NCBI RefSeq assembly: GCF_964199755.1
Contig: NC_133899.1
Coordinates: 29,553,446 to 29,617,445, forward strand
Reading direction: 5' to 3'
Length of the DNA stretch: 64,000 nt
Origin: Larus michahellis
Lineage: Eukaryota; Chordata; Aves; Charadriiformes; Laridae
Part shown: positions 1 through 9,420 of the stretch, piece by piece
Layout of the letters: each line of letters opens with the position of its first letter
How positions within the stretch are numbered: position 1 is the stretch's first letter
Made by a program: the position numbers and the translations under genes
Notes under the pieces: generated by a model
What the model was told of the DNA's origin: nothing
Databases searched by the model: none
The model's input: only the letters and a program-made list of their open reading frames with translations

Positions 1-637
1 GAAAGAACAGCTCACAAAATACTTGCTTGTATGAGGCATGTTTGGAATTAATTATCTTTGAACATAAAATTAAGGCTCCTGACTGTTTAAAATTAGTACA
101 ATAAATTATTTTTCACCGATTACTTGCTCCATTTTCTAGTGTGCAATTTCAGCAATGTTTATCATGGTTTGATCCCACAGGTGTGGGAAATGAACTTGGT
201 GGTAACCCTTTTATTGTACTGTATCCAGCAGATCTGGTATCAGTGGATATTCAAATGAAGAAATGTCAAGTACATTTATTAATTCACTAGATGACCCTAA
301 GCTGTTCAAGGACAGGACTGGAATTCAAAATGATCGTTACAAATTGGAGAGGTGATGTGGAAGAAGTGGGTGTGGAAATAAACACGAAGCTCATTACTGA
401 GTACAGGTGCAGAATGGGAAAATAATTGCTAGGCAACAGTACTGCAGAAAAAAACAGACTGAGAATCCTAAGATGGAATACTTTCTGTAAACAATAATAA
501 GCACTAGAATTGGTGTCATCGTTCAGCCCTGTAAGGGTATAGCCTTAAATACCTGCTTCTGACCAGGACAATTAAGAGGAATGTGGATAGTTGCTCTCTT
601 TGGTATTTTCTCCAGTTGATCATAGGTGTACTATCAA
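1..637. other. Non-coding flank, no gene seen
   Basis: AT-rich unique-looking sequence at the left edge. I see no exon with acceptable splice signals, no recognisable repeat family and no RNA gene. It leads directly into the tandem duplication that begins at 638. Confidence 0.5.
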
Positions 638-862
638 GAAAGGCCAAAGGAGATGTCCTCTCCTACAAGAAGAAATACGAAGTAGAAATTTGAAAGATTC
701 TGAATATAAAAGGGGCTTAAACTGGGTGAATTAGTTTTGTAGTATGACTCTGAAAGGCCAAAGGAATTGAAGTGCCCTTAGCTATAAGAAGAAACACTAA
801 GTGAAAATATAAATTATTTGAATATAAAATGGGCCTGTATTAAATGCATTAGTTCGTAAGAA
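638..862. repeat. Diverged tandem duplication, two copies of about 114 bp
   Basis: Copy A begins at 638 and copy B at 752, both with GAAAGGCCAAAGGA. The words TACAAGAAGAAA / TATAAGAAGAAA, then TTGAATATAAAA or a close variant, then GGGC and AATTAGTT / CATTAGTT follow in the same order in both copies. Offsets stay close to 114 bp with small gaps. The copies differ at many positions, so the duplication is old. I do not recognise a named family. It could be a fragment of an unrecognised LTR or satellite. Confidence 0.75.
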
Positions 863-1859
863 GGAACGGGCCTAAATGACAAACAGGTTGGACGCTGGAA
901 AAACTACTAAGTCCCAGTGTTGCACTCAAAACCTTGTTACTGGGAAAAGAGGAAACACTATAATAAACCCAAAACCTTACTGTGTAGTAAACTGAACAAT
1001 TTAATATTGTGTTACCAGCACAAACTCATTCTGCCTCTGCTCCTAATTTTTGATGAGCAGATATAAGAGACAAAGAGACCTCTCAAGGAAAACCAGACTT
1101 TTTTGGTAAAAATTGCCTGCTCATCTCAGAGCAGTTAGGATCCTGTTGGTGATACTGCATTTGTCAGTTCTGTCAATTCCAGCTGCTGGTGTGGGTGTGC
1201 AGGCTGACTGAGCAGCTTTCTGGTATCCTCACATTGCAAGGGACGGACAGCAGTATAGGTGTAATAGGGGAGCAATCTGGAGATGAGGTGCAGTGGACTA
1301 CTTGAGTCTTTTCTTGGGAAACCCCTGGATGGCTAAGAAAGGTGTAGATGAAGAGGGAGCGTGCTTTCTAGGAGATATTGTGACTACAGCTTCAAATTCA
1401 TCACTTATGAGTTTCTTCACTTAGGAAGTTGCTTAATGATGACCTTTACAGCACCTCTGTTTCTAGGCAACGGGGTTAAGATAGGTCTTCCAGCTACATG
1501 GTAGTGGGTTCTTCCCTTGAAGGGGAAACTTGAAAGTGATTTCTCTTTCTCTATTTCCCTCCAAGTTGCAGGTGTCTTTCTCAAGGAAACTAAAGATTAA
1601 ACACAGCTGCAAAAGCTTATTTTTCACTTTCTCGACAGGCTGTTTTCAGCTAAATTGTTATTATTCAATATATATGGAATAAGTTTGTTTTAACGTATTT
1701 AAGGAATATGTTTAATACTGTTCCCTGCAGTGGCACTTTTCATAATGTGACCATCTTGTTTGCCTCTCCTTGTATCTTTGAACCATCCCAAGACCCAAGT
1801 AGGAGCACTTTTCAGAATTTTCGGTATTCAGTGACCTGAGTCTTCCTGCACACACTTCT
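863..1859. other. Non-coding sequence, nothing recognised
   Basis: Mixed AT-rich sequence between the tandem duplication and the CR1 fragment. No frame shows a domain and no paired splice sites look convincing. Confidence 0.45.
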
Positions 1860-2185
1860 GAAAATGATTTGCACATCAACATGACTTTACTCTTTGCCTG
1901 ACCCCTATCTCTCAGGACTGCGAACTCCACCAGTGCATGATCGCTGCAGCCCAGGCTGCCTCCAGTCTTGACATCACCAATTAGCTCACTTGCATTGGTG
2001 ACCATCAGGTCCAGCATCGCATCCCCTCTGGTGGGGCTGTCTGTTACCTGGCTTAAGAAGCTATCTTCCATGCACTCCGGGAGTCTCCTGGATTGCCTAC
2101 AGCTCGCTGTGCTACTTTTCCAGCAGGTGTTGGGGTGGTTGAAGTTCTCCAGCAGGATGAGAGCCTGCAAGCACGATGCCTCCCA
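1860..2185 (-). mobile_element. CR1 LINE fragment, ORF2 endonuclease C-terminal part
   Basis: The minus-strand frame running down from 2170 contains the diagnostic end of the CR1 apurinic-type endonuclease. It has an NFNHPNTCW segment, then SRRLPECMEDSF, PTRGDAMLDLMVTN and GSLGCSDHALVEF. The SDH motif, which holds the catalytic histidine of this nuclease family, is intact. The upstream motif that is normally GDFN reads ENFN, so the conserved aspartate is lost. CR1 similarity fades beyond VEFAVLRD (about 1,860), although the frame stays open to 1712. The reverse transcriptase and 3' end are absent here, so this is an internal relic and cannot be active. The opposite-strand frame over it is a shadow. 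Confidence 0.87.
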
Positions 2186-2449
2186 TATTATGAAAACAAG
2201 TGTTCCTTATAAATTATATAGATGTAAAATGGAAGTTATACTTAACTATAGACTTAGGTATGCTGTGGTAGTATTTCAAAACGGTAATCCTGAGAATTTA
2301 GAGGCAGCTGTAAGCAAAGTTTCATAATGCTGATGTAATCTTTTAAAAATATAGAAAAGAAAATCTCTTTCTGCAGCTCGATGGGCTATTACAGGCTTTT
2401 AAAAACAGGAGAGGGACTTCCTCAAATGCTTAATGGAAGCACGCTGCTG

Positions 2450-2904
2450 TGTTGTGGCTTAACCCCAACAGGCAACGAGAACCTCACAGCCTTCTCACAC
2501 ACGCCCCCCAACTCCCCTGCAGAAGAGGGCAAAAAAAGTCAGGGAAAGGGAGAAAAAAAACCTCCTGGGCTGAGATAAAGACAGTTTAATATAAACAATA
2601 ACAGAAAAGGAAAAATAACAATAATGATGTGGGTCACTTTCACTGCTCTGTGAATTGGCACCATCCAGAGCGGTGATTCTGCCTGCCTCCCCGCCAGCCC
2701 CCATTTATGTACTAAGCATGATGTCTATGGTATGGAATATTTCATTGGCCGTTCTGTGCTTCCATGAGAAGCTGAAAAAAGTGCTTGAACAGTGTAAACA
2801 TCACTCAGCCAACAAACTTAGCGAAAATGATAGGTATTATTGACATTCCTTTCACAGCAATCACTGGAAAGAAAATTAACTCTTGCCCAGCTGAAACCAG
2901 GACA
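2450..2904 (-). mobile_element. Solo LTR of an avian endogenous retrovirus (ERVL-like)
   Basis: Read on the minus strand, the segment starts TGTCCTGGTTTCAGCTGGGC and ends GGGGTTAAGCCACAACA. This is the TG...CA form and terminal wording I associate with a common bird ERV LTR. In order on the minus strand it has a U3 with ATTCCATACCATAGACATC, a TATA-like ACATAAAT (plus 2702-2710), and an ATTAAACTGTCTTTATCTCA block (plus 2571-2590) that carries the polyadenylation signal, followed by U5. Length is about 455 bp. No gag, pol or env reading frame and no second LTR flank it, so it is a recombined solo LTR. A target-site duplication is not clear by eye. ERVL is my best family guess, and the class could be wrong. 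Confidence 0.8.
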
Positions 2905-3083
2905 AGCTGTCAATAAAAACAAACAACCCTCCCCCCCAACAACGGTAAATGTAGACTTAGGAGGGTACTGTTTTCTAGTATGTAACTTCTCTCCTAGTTA
3001 TAGTCTCAGCTAATACAGTGGTCAAAGGCTGCAAGGAAACTTCCTCTTTGTAACACCAGTCTAACTTCCAGCTGACCTGGTGG

Positions 3084-3690
3084 ATGGGAGTGAGGCAACG
3101 TGACGATATGTATCTGGGCGTTGCAGTTTTTGTAAATAAATTAGAGAAATACGGTTTTGCTGAAACTTCTCTAAGAAATTTCTCTAAGATGTCAGCTGAC
3201 AGTCAACTGACTCAAGAACTATATCCGCACAATAGTAATCACCACTTCTTTGGCAAAGCTAAACAGTCCCCAAAGAGGGAGTTTGAACTAGTGCTGTGCA
3301 ATGTTTACAAGTATAATATGGGTGATGAAAAGCAGAATAAACTTTAAACACTTACAGGTGACATTAAGTTTGGAAACTGTTTAAGTGGAAGAAATTGTCC
3401 CATATAATTTTTATTCTTGCGATGGGAGAAATCAACAAGGTCTAATTAAGTGAAGATAGGTGCAAAAGGCTGCACTTGGAAGGACAGATGAAATGTAAAT
3501 CCCAGCAATTCCCAGGGAATGTTTGTGTAAACAGCTATTCTCAATCTGGAGGTTTTTGCAGCCCTCAAACCAGAGGCAGATCAGCAATATGGGGGTGATG
3601 TGAAAAATTCCAAATGCCACGGATGGCAGTGGTGATGTGCATTGTGTACAGTTTGGGCAGGATGTGGACATCACCTCTAGAATAATTAAA
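3084..3690 (+). mobile_element. Possible very old CR1 remnant (RT-region)
   Basis: Several words in the right order resemble the CR1 reverse transcriptase region. CAGGTGACATTAAGTTTGG resembles the DDTKL motif coding region. Near 3460 there is GGTGCAAAAGGCTGCACTTG, like the CR1 segment for KC.VLHLG. Near 3570 there is CAGCAATATGGGGGTGATG with AAAAATTCCAAATGCC. Frames are broken throughout and the A-rich run at 3699-3710 is not a CR1 tail. The match is weak, and an unrelated origin is possible. Confidence 0.38.
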
Positions 3691-4739
3691 GAATACTAAA
3701 AAAAAAAAAAGTCAACAAAAAGAAAACAGACTGCAGGAGAGTTTAGTCTGGAAAATAAAGGGTTTGACAGTGAACCGTCTTCACATTTTTGTAATGATGT
3801 GTTTATGCAAATGGTGATTAATTGTCCTCCATGTTCATTGAGACAGAGCTATACAATTTACAGCAACATGAATTTACTTAATAAGAGATTTTTGCGGTTA
3901 AATAAACAATTCGGCCTTCTAACAAACAGCAGAGTCACTTCTACTATAGGACTTCAAAACAATGTTGGAAAAACATTAGTTACGGTTGTCTGAGGTAGAC
4001 CTAATCCTGCTTTGGAGAAAGGAGACCTCAAGGTTCCTTCTAGTCCTATGCTTAAATGTTTTATGTAACAGGACCCCATGCAGGGAGTTCATATTCTCTC
4101 ATCGCACATGTGTAGCAAGTTCTTCAAATGACACAGATATTTTACCCCATCTTTTCTGGAATGTTTCATTTTCAACTTCATTCTACTTCTGGAGTTGCCC
4201 ATTCACGTTTTACAAAGCTTGCTGCGTGGACCTGACTTCTTTACCCCATTTTCATCTTTTTCCTCAAATCTGGGTACGTGATTAAGCCTGGTAATGGAAT
4301 ACTTCCCTCCTCCACCTGTATGCAACCCAGCACTTGGAAATGGGACTGTAAGAACTTCATGAGCTACAAGGGGTTGAGAAATGTGCTAAAGCTGTATTGC
4401 TCCTAGCACTTCAGGACTTGGGTCAGCCTTCTCTTGGCTGCGAATAGAAACGTGCAAAGCGAAATTATCTTGCAGTAGCTTCAGCTTGCTGTAACAGACA
4501 CCCAACAGCTTCCTCTTCAGTCATAGAAATGTAAACCTGGATATGGAAAACAATGGAGGACACGAGGGCCAGCCATGGGCTATTACAGGTTATCAGAGAT
4601 GTGGAGCGAGTTTGCTTTTTTAGAAGAGAGTTTTGAATGTGTGATGGAAAGTGAGGTAGCGTTCAAACCTTTGAGACGGGCTGGGTACAACCTGCCGTGC
4701 CTCCAGATCAGTTTTTGACACGGGGCTGCCTGTTGACCG
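3691..4739. other. Non-coding upstream flank, nothing recognised
   Basis: Unique-looking sequence leading up to the CpG island, with a poly-A run near 3699. No exon, RNA gene or repeat family was identified. CpG density begins to rise only after about 4,670. Confidence 0.45.
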
Positions 4740-5222
4740 AGTCCATCCGAGCGTGGCTGGAGTTGCCGCGCCTATGCCCACGCTGCTAACCGGTCAGCAC
4801 AGCCCCGAGGACTCGGGAAAAGAGACGGTACAAAATTTGGGAACACGGGATGAAGCCGCTGACCCTCCCGAGTCAGATTTATCCGCGGAATTTCAGAGTC
4901 CCGCCCGTGCCGTGCACAACCTCCCCCGGGGCGGCGGGTGCAGCCGCCTTTCGCGCGTTACCGCCGCTCCCCGCCCGCCCCGGGCAGCGCTCCCTCCCCG
5001 GCTCCCGCCGCGGGGAGACGGCAGCGCCGCTCCTTCCCGTAGCCCCGGGGGACCCCCCGCCGCCGCGCCCGGCTCCCCTCACCCTCCCCGCGCCGAGGCG
5101 GGGAGGCGCCGGGCGGGTCAGCGCGCCCCCTCCTCGCTGGCGGCGGCCCGGGCCGCCTCCCCGCCGGGCTCCGCCGCCATCCGGCAGCGAGGGCGGGAGG
5201 CCGGACCACCGCCGCCGCGGCC

Positions 5223-5235
5223 ATGGCGACGGAGG
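5223..5235 (+). CDS. Candidate first coding exon of an unidentified protein-coding gene
   Basis: The sequence GCCGCGGCCATGGCGACGG places an ATG in a near-ideal Kozak context, with G at -3 and G at +4. It encodes M-A-T-E, then one base (G) before GTGAGTG, a consensus splice donor at 5236. The coding part is therefore 13 bases and leaves phase 1, so the next codon starts with G (Val, Ala, Asp, Glu or Gly). A short first exon at the centre of a CpG island, followed by a large intron, is a common vertebrate gene layout. I considered known proteins beginning MATEG (for example HYPK and WDR20). Neither their following residues nor their gene structure as I know it matched what follows here. The best visible downstream partner is 60616-60794. 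The gene's function cannot be stated from this window. Confidence 0.66.
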
Positions 5236-5241
5236 GTGAGT
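5236..5241 (+). promoter_or_regulatory. Splice donor of first exon
   Basis: GAGG|GTGAGT matches the U1 consensus at all intron positions from +1 to +6. It decides the short length of the first coding exon. Reading through instead gives a GC-rich frame without recognisable protein features. Confidence 0.7.
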
Positions 5242-5249
5242 GCGGGCGG

Positions 5250-5281
5250 CGCCGGGGGCGGGGGCGGCTTCCCTGGGGAGG
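5250..5281 (+). other. G-quadruplex-capable tract just inside the first intron
   Basis: GGGGGCGGGGGCGG followed by GG and GGGG within about 30 bases lies 15-45 bases after the donor on the non-template strand. G-rich non-template DNA just downstream of CpG-island starts is known to favour R-loops and quadruplexes. Here that role is inferred from sequence only. Confidence 0.5.
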
Positions 5282-5317
5282 CGGCTGAGGCAGCGGCCGC
5301 GCCCTTCCCCGGCCGGC

Positions 5318-5430
5318 GCTGAGGGCGAGGGGCTTTCCCTCCGCCGGCCCGGGCTGAGGGGAGCGGGGCGCTGAGGGCGAGGGGCTTTCCCTCCGCCGGC
5401 CCGGGCTGAGGGGAGCGGGGCGCTGAGGGG
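5318..5430. repeat. Perfect 52-bp tandem duplication plus partial third copy
   Basis: Copy 1 is 5318-5369 and copy 2 is 5370-5421, with no difference that I can see. A third copy begins GCTGAGGG at 5422 and then diverges. Each unit contains GGGCTTTCCCTCC-type and CCGGCCCGGG words and is CpG-rich. The perfect identity points to a recent duplication or ongoing homogenisation, so copy number may vary between individuals. Confidence 0.92.
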
Positions 5431-5550
5431 GAGCCGGGGGGACGGGCGCGGCGGGGTGAAACCGGGCCCCGCTGCGGCGGGGCTGCTCCTGTGGGGACCC
5501 TCCGCGGCCGCGGGGCCCGGCTGGGCGGGAAAAGGGGGTGTGTGGGGTGT

Positions 5551-5588
5551 CCTCCTCCTCTTCCTCCTCTTCCCCTTCCTCCTCCTCC
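5551..5588. repeat. (CCT)n-rich polypyrimidine tract
   Basis: Run of CCTCCTCCTCTTCCTCCTC-type sequence, all pyrimidine on the plus strand, at the downstream edge of the CpG island. Homopurine/homopyrimidine tracts like this can form triplex DNA. No function is shown. Confidence 0.85.
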
Positions 5589-5665
5589 GTATGGAGGCCG
5601 GGCGGCGCCGCCCGGGCTGGCGCGGGCAGTGCCCCCTCCTCCCGTCGGCGAGGTCTCACAGGGAA

Positions 5666-5689
5666 TGGTGGTGGTGGTGGTGGTGGTGG
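5666..5689. repeat. (TGG)8 microsatellite
   Basis: Eight uninterrupted TGG units followed by GGGATGGGGATG. It is likely to be polymorphic in length and is also able to form a two-tetrad G-quadruplex. Confidence 0.92.
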
Positions 5690-5759
5690 GGATGGGGATG
5701 TGATGGTGTGTGCTGCCTGTGCCCTCCACACTGGAAGAGACGAGCAGGTGGGCAGACGC

Positions 5760-7798
5760 GGACATGAATTTTAGGGAGAATAAAGAAATAGGAAAGCCTA
5801 CTTTAAAGATATTAATGACCAGGTGGTGTTGTAATTATGGGAGGCAGATAATGACAGAACCATGATCTGTGTGCTTCTTTGCTTGCAGAGGCTCGGAGTT
5901 GTTGGGTTTTCTGACCATGCTACAACACAAATGATTTCAGGGATGATTGCCGTCTGGTCTTTGATTGGTGAGGTTGTTGCCTGATGGCACGTACGCCCTG
6001 GCTTAGGTCTTGGCCGTAGCAGTGGTGCTGCTGCACCGAGGGCAGGTGTTTCTCTTAATATTTAGATAACGGCACCAGCGAGTAAAAACATGAATTGCTA
6101 CTGTTACCCAGGGTCCTGGTGGTCTCCTCCTGATTTACTGTAGAAACACCAACATCAGTGCTTACTGGGGATTGCTAGGTTGATTTTGCTGTATATTTTG
6201 TCAGGTTGGGGGAAAATAATCATGTGGGCCTTTAAGAGATGTCAGTGAGGCACATACCAGTTCAACGTGGCACATACCAGTTTATAAGCTCTTGGGAACA
6301 AAATTCTAGGCTTGAGCTTTTCAAAAAGGTTGGACTTGGTGGGGAGTCTAATTTCTCTCTTCCTTTTGTCATTTGGTGATGTTCGTGTGTGTTTGCTGTT
6401 CCTTGCTTCCATTTGAGGCTCTGTCCCTAAGGAAGGGTCATCTCAGGCGAGGCTCAGGCTGATGTGAGGTGGACTCGTTTAGTGCTTTAAGGTGGCCGTA
6501 GGAGAATGAGGAACTGCCTAGTTTGTTCAGAGTAATGGTACGTCTATACCTAGCAGAATTTGTCCTTTTATTAGTTGGATACTCAAAGCAGAGATCCAAA
6601 GGCACTGATAGTGCTCAGTACATAATTGAATTATCATTAGTTTATATTTTATAGCATTTTACAAATTAATAAAAATATTGTGAGTTGGCTTCTCACCTCT
6701 GTTCCTACTGCACAAATATGAAATGGATAATTATACAATATTTAATTAGACATCTTTCTGACCCAAAAGTCAGCAGAGCTATTGCTTTGTTACTCAAACA
6801 CGAACAACTCTGTCTCCTCCAAATGCTTACACGAGGTATCATTTATTTAATGTACCTCTTCATTTAATGTACCTCTTCTTCTGGTAGTAGGCTGAGGTGG
6901 TTGGTGAGTGGCTGATGAGGGTGTGGGGCAGCTGAGCTCGCACCACCCCGATGCTGGGCTGTTGGTTTTGGGGTCTACAGGGTGCTTGGATCAGCTGTGT
7001 GGACAGGCTCTCCCAGCCTGGGGTTATAGCTGGCATGAGAAGAGCAGCAAGTGAGATTTCATTTCGTAGTTTGTAGCTCTGAGCATCCAGAAGGTTGGTG
7101 TCCTTTCTAGCGAAGGAGAATTTGAGGAGTTTTCTGCTAGCATTTTAGCTCGGTCACATTATGTTTTTTTTTCCTCTTATTGTAAGTGTGAAGGGATTGA
7201 ACCAAGAAAGCAGCGAATGGAACATTAAGCAGTTTTTTATGATGCTGTAAGTTAACTGCTCATAAACCTAACATATATGAGGGATGGGATTCACCATGAA
7301 GTATGATCGGTGCGTTGATCATTGCAATGGTGAAGTGTTGATACACTGACTGTAAGTGTAATAAGGCAGCGTGGAGACACATGCATCGTTTTACCATTCA
7401 GCTGATGAAGCTTTGGTGTGGATCATTATTTCCCAACCTGCTTTTAGCTGAGCTTTACTTGAGAAAGTTAGAAATGTTTGTTCTCATTGGTTGCTGTTCC
7501 TCATAGTTCCTTCTGTGTGTTGCTGTGCTGGGGGCTGCCACCTCCTCTCACAGGGCTACAGTGAGACCAAGCTAACAAACCCTGCTACGCTCATCTGACT
7601 TGGTCCAGAGCCATTGGAGTACTGTTGTTTTGTGCTCATTTTGTGTGCCAGTCCAGATCCGACAAACTTCTTTTTTTCCTCCCTGCTCTGTACCTCAGCC
7701 TTAGTTGTCTTGTCTTTAGAGCTGAGATAGTTGCTCCGGGGTGTACTGCGTTCAAGGCTACCTGTGTGCTTTGCGTTCACTGGGTTCCTTGGTGGATT
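5760..7798. other. Presumed first-intron sequence, no exon seen
   Basis: Ordinary intron-like DNA. Small features are a tandem GCACATACCAGTT pair near 6250-6282 and a perfect 17-bp tandem pair at 6845-6878. No open frame carries a domain and no repeat family is recognised before the CR1. Confidence 0.45.
6845..6878. repeat. 17-bp perfect tandem duplication
   Basis: ATTTAATGTACCTCTTC occurs at 6845-6861 and again directly at 6862-6878. Confidence 0.9.
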
Positions 7799-7855
7799 GC
7801 AATATATGATCTTGGTAAGCACATCTAGCAATATATGATCTTGGTAAGCACACCT
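7799..7855. repeat. 28-bp tandem duplication abutting the CR1 5' junction
   Basis: The unit beginning GCAATATATGATCTTGG occupies 7799-7826 and again 7828-7855, separated by one base, with a single T/C difference near the end. The second copy ends immediately before recognisable CR1 sequence (about 7856). The word is not repeated at the CR1 3' end, so it is not a target-site duplication flanking the element. Confidence 0.88.
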
Positions 7856-9420
7856 GGAGGTGCACAAATCTATGGGGCCGGATGGGATCCACCCAAGGGT
7901 ATTGAAAGAGCTGGCGGAGGTGCTCGCCAGGCCACTTGGTATCATTTATGAGCAGTCCTGGACAACCGGGGAGGTCCCAGCTGACTGGAGGTTAGCAAAT
8001 GTGACACCCATCCACAAGAAGGGCCGGAAGGAGGATCCGGGGAACTACAGGCCAGTCAGTCTGACCTCGGTGCCTGGGAAGGTCATGGAACAGATCCTCC
8101 TCAGTGCCATTACACGGCACATGCAGGAGAACAGGGTGATCAGGCCCAGTCAGCATGGGTTTGTGAAGGGCAGGTCATGCCTATCAAACCTAATATCCTT
8201 CTATGATAAGGTGACCCACTTAGTGGATGAGGGAAAAGCTGTGGATGTTATCTACTTGGATTTTTGCAAAGCTTTTGACACTGTTTCCCACAGCATTCTC
8301 CTGGAGAAACTGGCTGCTCATGGCCTGGACAGGTGTACTCTTCGCTGGGTAAAAAACTGGCTGGATGGCCGTGCCCAGAGAGTGGTGGTAAATGGAGTTA
8401 AATCCAGTTGGTGTCCAGTCACAAGTGGTGTCCCCCAGGGCTCGGTGCTGGGGCCGGTTCTCTTTAATATCTTTATCAATGACCTGGATGAAGGGATTGA
8501 ATGCACCCTCAGTAAGTTCGCAGATGACACTAAACTGGGCGGGCGTGTTGATCTGCTTGAGGGTAGGTTGGCTCTGCAGAGGGATCTGGACAGGCTGGAC
8601 CGATGGGCTGAGACCAATGGTATGAGGTTCAACAAGGCCAAGTGCCGGGTCCTGCACTTGGGACACAACAACCCCATGCAGCGCTACAGGATTGGGGCAG
8701 AATGGCTTGAAAGCAGCTCGACAGAAAAGGACTTGGGAGTGTTGGTTGACAGCCGGCTGAATATGAGCCAGCAGTGTGCCCAGGTGGCCAAGAAGGCCAA
8801 CAGCATCCTAGCCTGTATCAGGAATAGTGTGGTGAGCCGGACTAGGGAAGTGATCATCCCCCTGTACTCGGCACTGGTGAGGCCCCACCTCGAGTACTGC
8901 GTTCAGTTTTGGGCCCCTCGCTACAAGAGGGACATTGAGGTGTTGGAGCGTGTCCAGAGAAGGGCTACAAAGCTGGTGAGGGGCCTGGAGGACAAACCTT
9001 ATGAAGAACGACTGAGGGAGCTGGGGTTGTTTAGCCTGGAAAAGAGGAGGCTGAGGGGAGACCTTATCACCCTCTACAACTACCTGAAAGGAAGTTGTAG
9101 AGAGATGGGGGCTGACCTCTTCTCCCTGGTGACAAGTGATAGGACGAGGGGAAACGGGTTCAAGTTACATCAGGGGAGGTTTAGATTAGATATTAGGAGA
9201 CATTTTTTCACTGAAAGGGTTATTAAACATTGGAATAGGCTGCCCAGGGAGGTGGTGGATTCACCATCTCTGGAGGTGTTTAAAAAAAGGGTAGATGGGG
9301 CACTGAGGGACACGGTTTAGAAGTGGCTCTTGTCAGGGTAGGCTAAAGGTTGGACTCGATGATCTTAAAGGTCCCTTCCAACCTCAACAATTCTATGATT
9401 CTATGATTCTATTCTATGAT
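7856..9420 (+). mobile_element. 5'-truncated CR1 LINE with intact RT frame and 3' end
   Basis: About 1.56 kb of CR1, from inside ORF2 to the family's terminal repeats. The 3' untranslated part (9321-9389) has the standard CR1 words TGGACTCGATGATCTTAAAG and GGTCCCTTCCAACCTC. The tail is ATTCTATG at 9390 and 9398, an interrupted ATTCT, then ATTCTATG at 9411. CR1 elements end in such octamers, lack poly-A, and are usually truncated at the 5' end by incomplete target-primed reverse transcription, which fits here. The missing part is ORF1, the endonuclease and the start of the RT. The uninterrupted reading frame indicates a fairly young copy. It lies in the same orientation as the presumed host gene. 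Confidence 0.97.
7860..9320 (+). CDS. CR1 ORF2 C-terminal part: reverse transcriptase domain, 5'-truncated
   Basis: The frame of 486 codons opens at GTG 7860 only because the element is truncated; there is no genuine start. Numbering from that codon, conserved RT blocks are in order. NYRPVSLTS is at 62-70 and [12 protein letters not shown] at 100-111. Motif [10 protein letters not shown], is at 132-140 with the first metal-binding Asp at 134. Motif [12 protein letters not shown], is at 189-199. Motif C, FADD, is at 220-223 with both catalytic Asp. The thumb and C-terminal region follows ([13 protein letters not shown] near 341, [10 protein letters not shown] near 457), and the frame stops at TAG 9318. 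CR1 ORF2 is normally about twice this length with an N-terminal endonuclease, which is absent. The enzyme makes cDNA during LINE retrotransposition. This copy has no promoter or nuclease, so autonomous activity is not expected. Confidence 0.93.
   Translation: MHKSMGPDGIHPRVLKELAEVLARPLGIIYEQSWTTGEVPADWRLANVTPIHKKGRKEDPGNYRPVSLTSVPGKVMEQILLSAITRHMQENRVIRPSQHGFVKGRSCLSNLISFYDKVTHLVDEGKAVDVIYLDFCKAFDTVSHSILLEKLAAHGLDRCTLRWVKNWLDGRAQRVVVNGVKSSWCPVTSGVPQGSVLGPVLFNIFINDLDEGIECTLSKFADDTKLGGRVDLLEGRLALQRDLDRLDRWAETNGMRFNKAKCRVLHLGHNNPMQRYRIGAEWLESSSTEKDLGVLVDSRLNMSQQCAQVAKKANSILACIRNSVVSRTREVIIPLYSALVRPHLEYCVQFWAPRYKRDIEVLERVQRRATKLVRGLEDKPYEERLRELGLFSLEKRRLRGDLITLYNYLKGSCREMGADLFSLVTSDRTRGNGFKLHQGRFRLDIRRHFFTERVIKHWNRLPREVVDSPSLEVFKKRVDGALRDTV

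Larger units (their letters stand above)
4740..5660 (+). promoter_or_regulatory. CpG-island promoter
   Basis: About 0.9 kb of very GC-rich sequence dense in CpG, in sharp contrast to the AT-rich flanks. No TATA box stands out. GC-box-like runs (GGGCGG, CCGCCC) are frequent. It surrounds an ATG in a strong initiation context followed at once by a splice donor (5223-5241), as in many vertebrate housekeeping-type promoters. Such islands often fire in both directions, but I see no minus-strand first exon that I can support. The long open frames on both strands here arise because stop codons are rare in GC-rich DNA. The transcription start is inferred to lie within the island upstream of 5223. Confidence 0.85.

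Noticed and set aside
1968..2327. Plus-strand open frame over the CR1 endonuclease relic
   Set aside because: Shadow of the minus-strand CR1 coding sequence, with no protein features.
2386..4589. Shared 13-mer GGGCTATTACAGG at 2386 and 4577
   Set aside because: Flanks do not match, so it is a chance repeat rather than duplicated sequence.
4753..5765. Long overlapping open frames on both strands (up to 257 codons) in the CpG island
   Set aside because: They are rich in Pro, Arg, Gly and Ala because GC-rich DNA has few stop codons. No domain is visible and the strands contradict each other. The ATG-donor structure at 5223 explains the region better.
8220..8677. Minus-strand open frames inside the young CR1
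   Set aside because: Antisense shadows of the intact reverse transcriptase frame.
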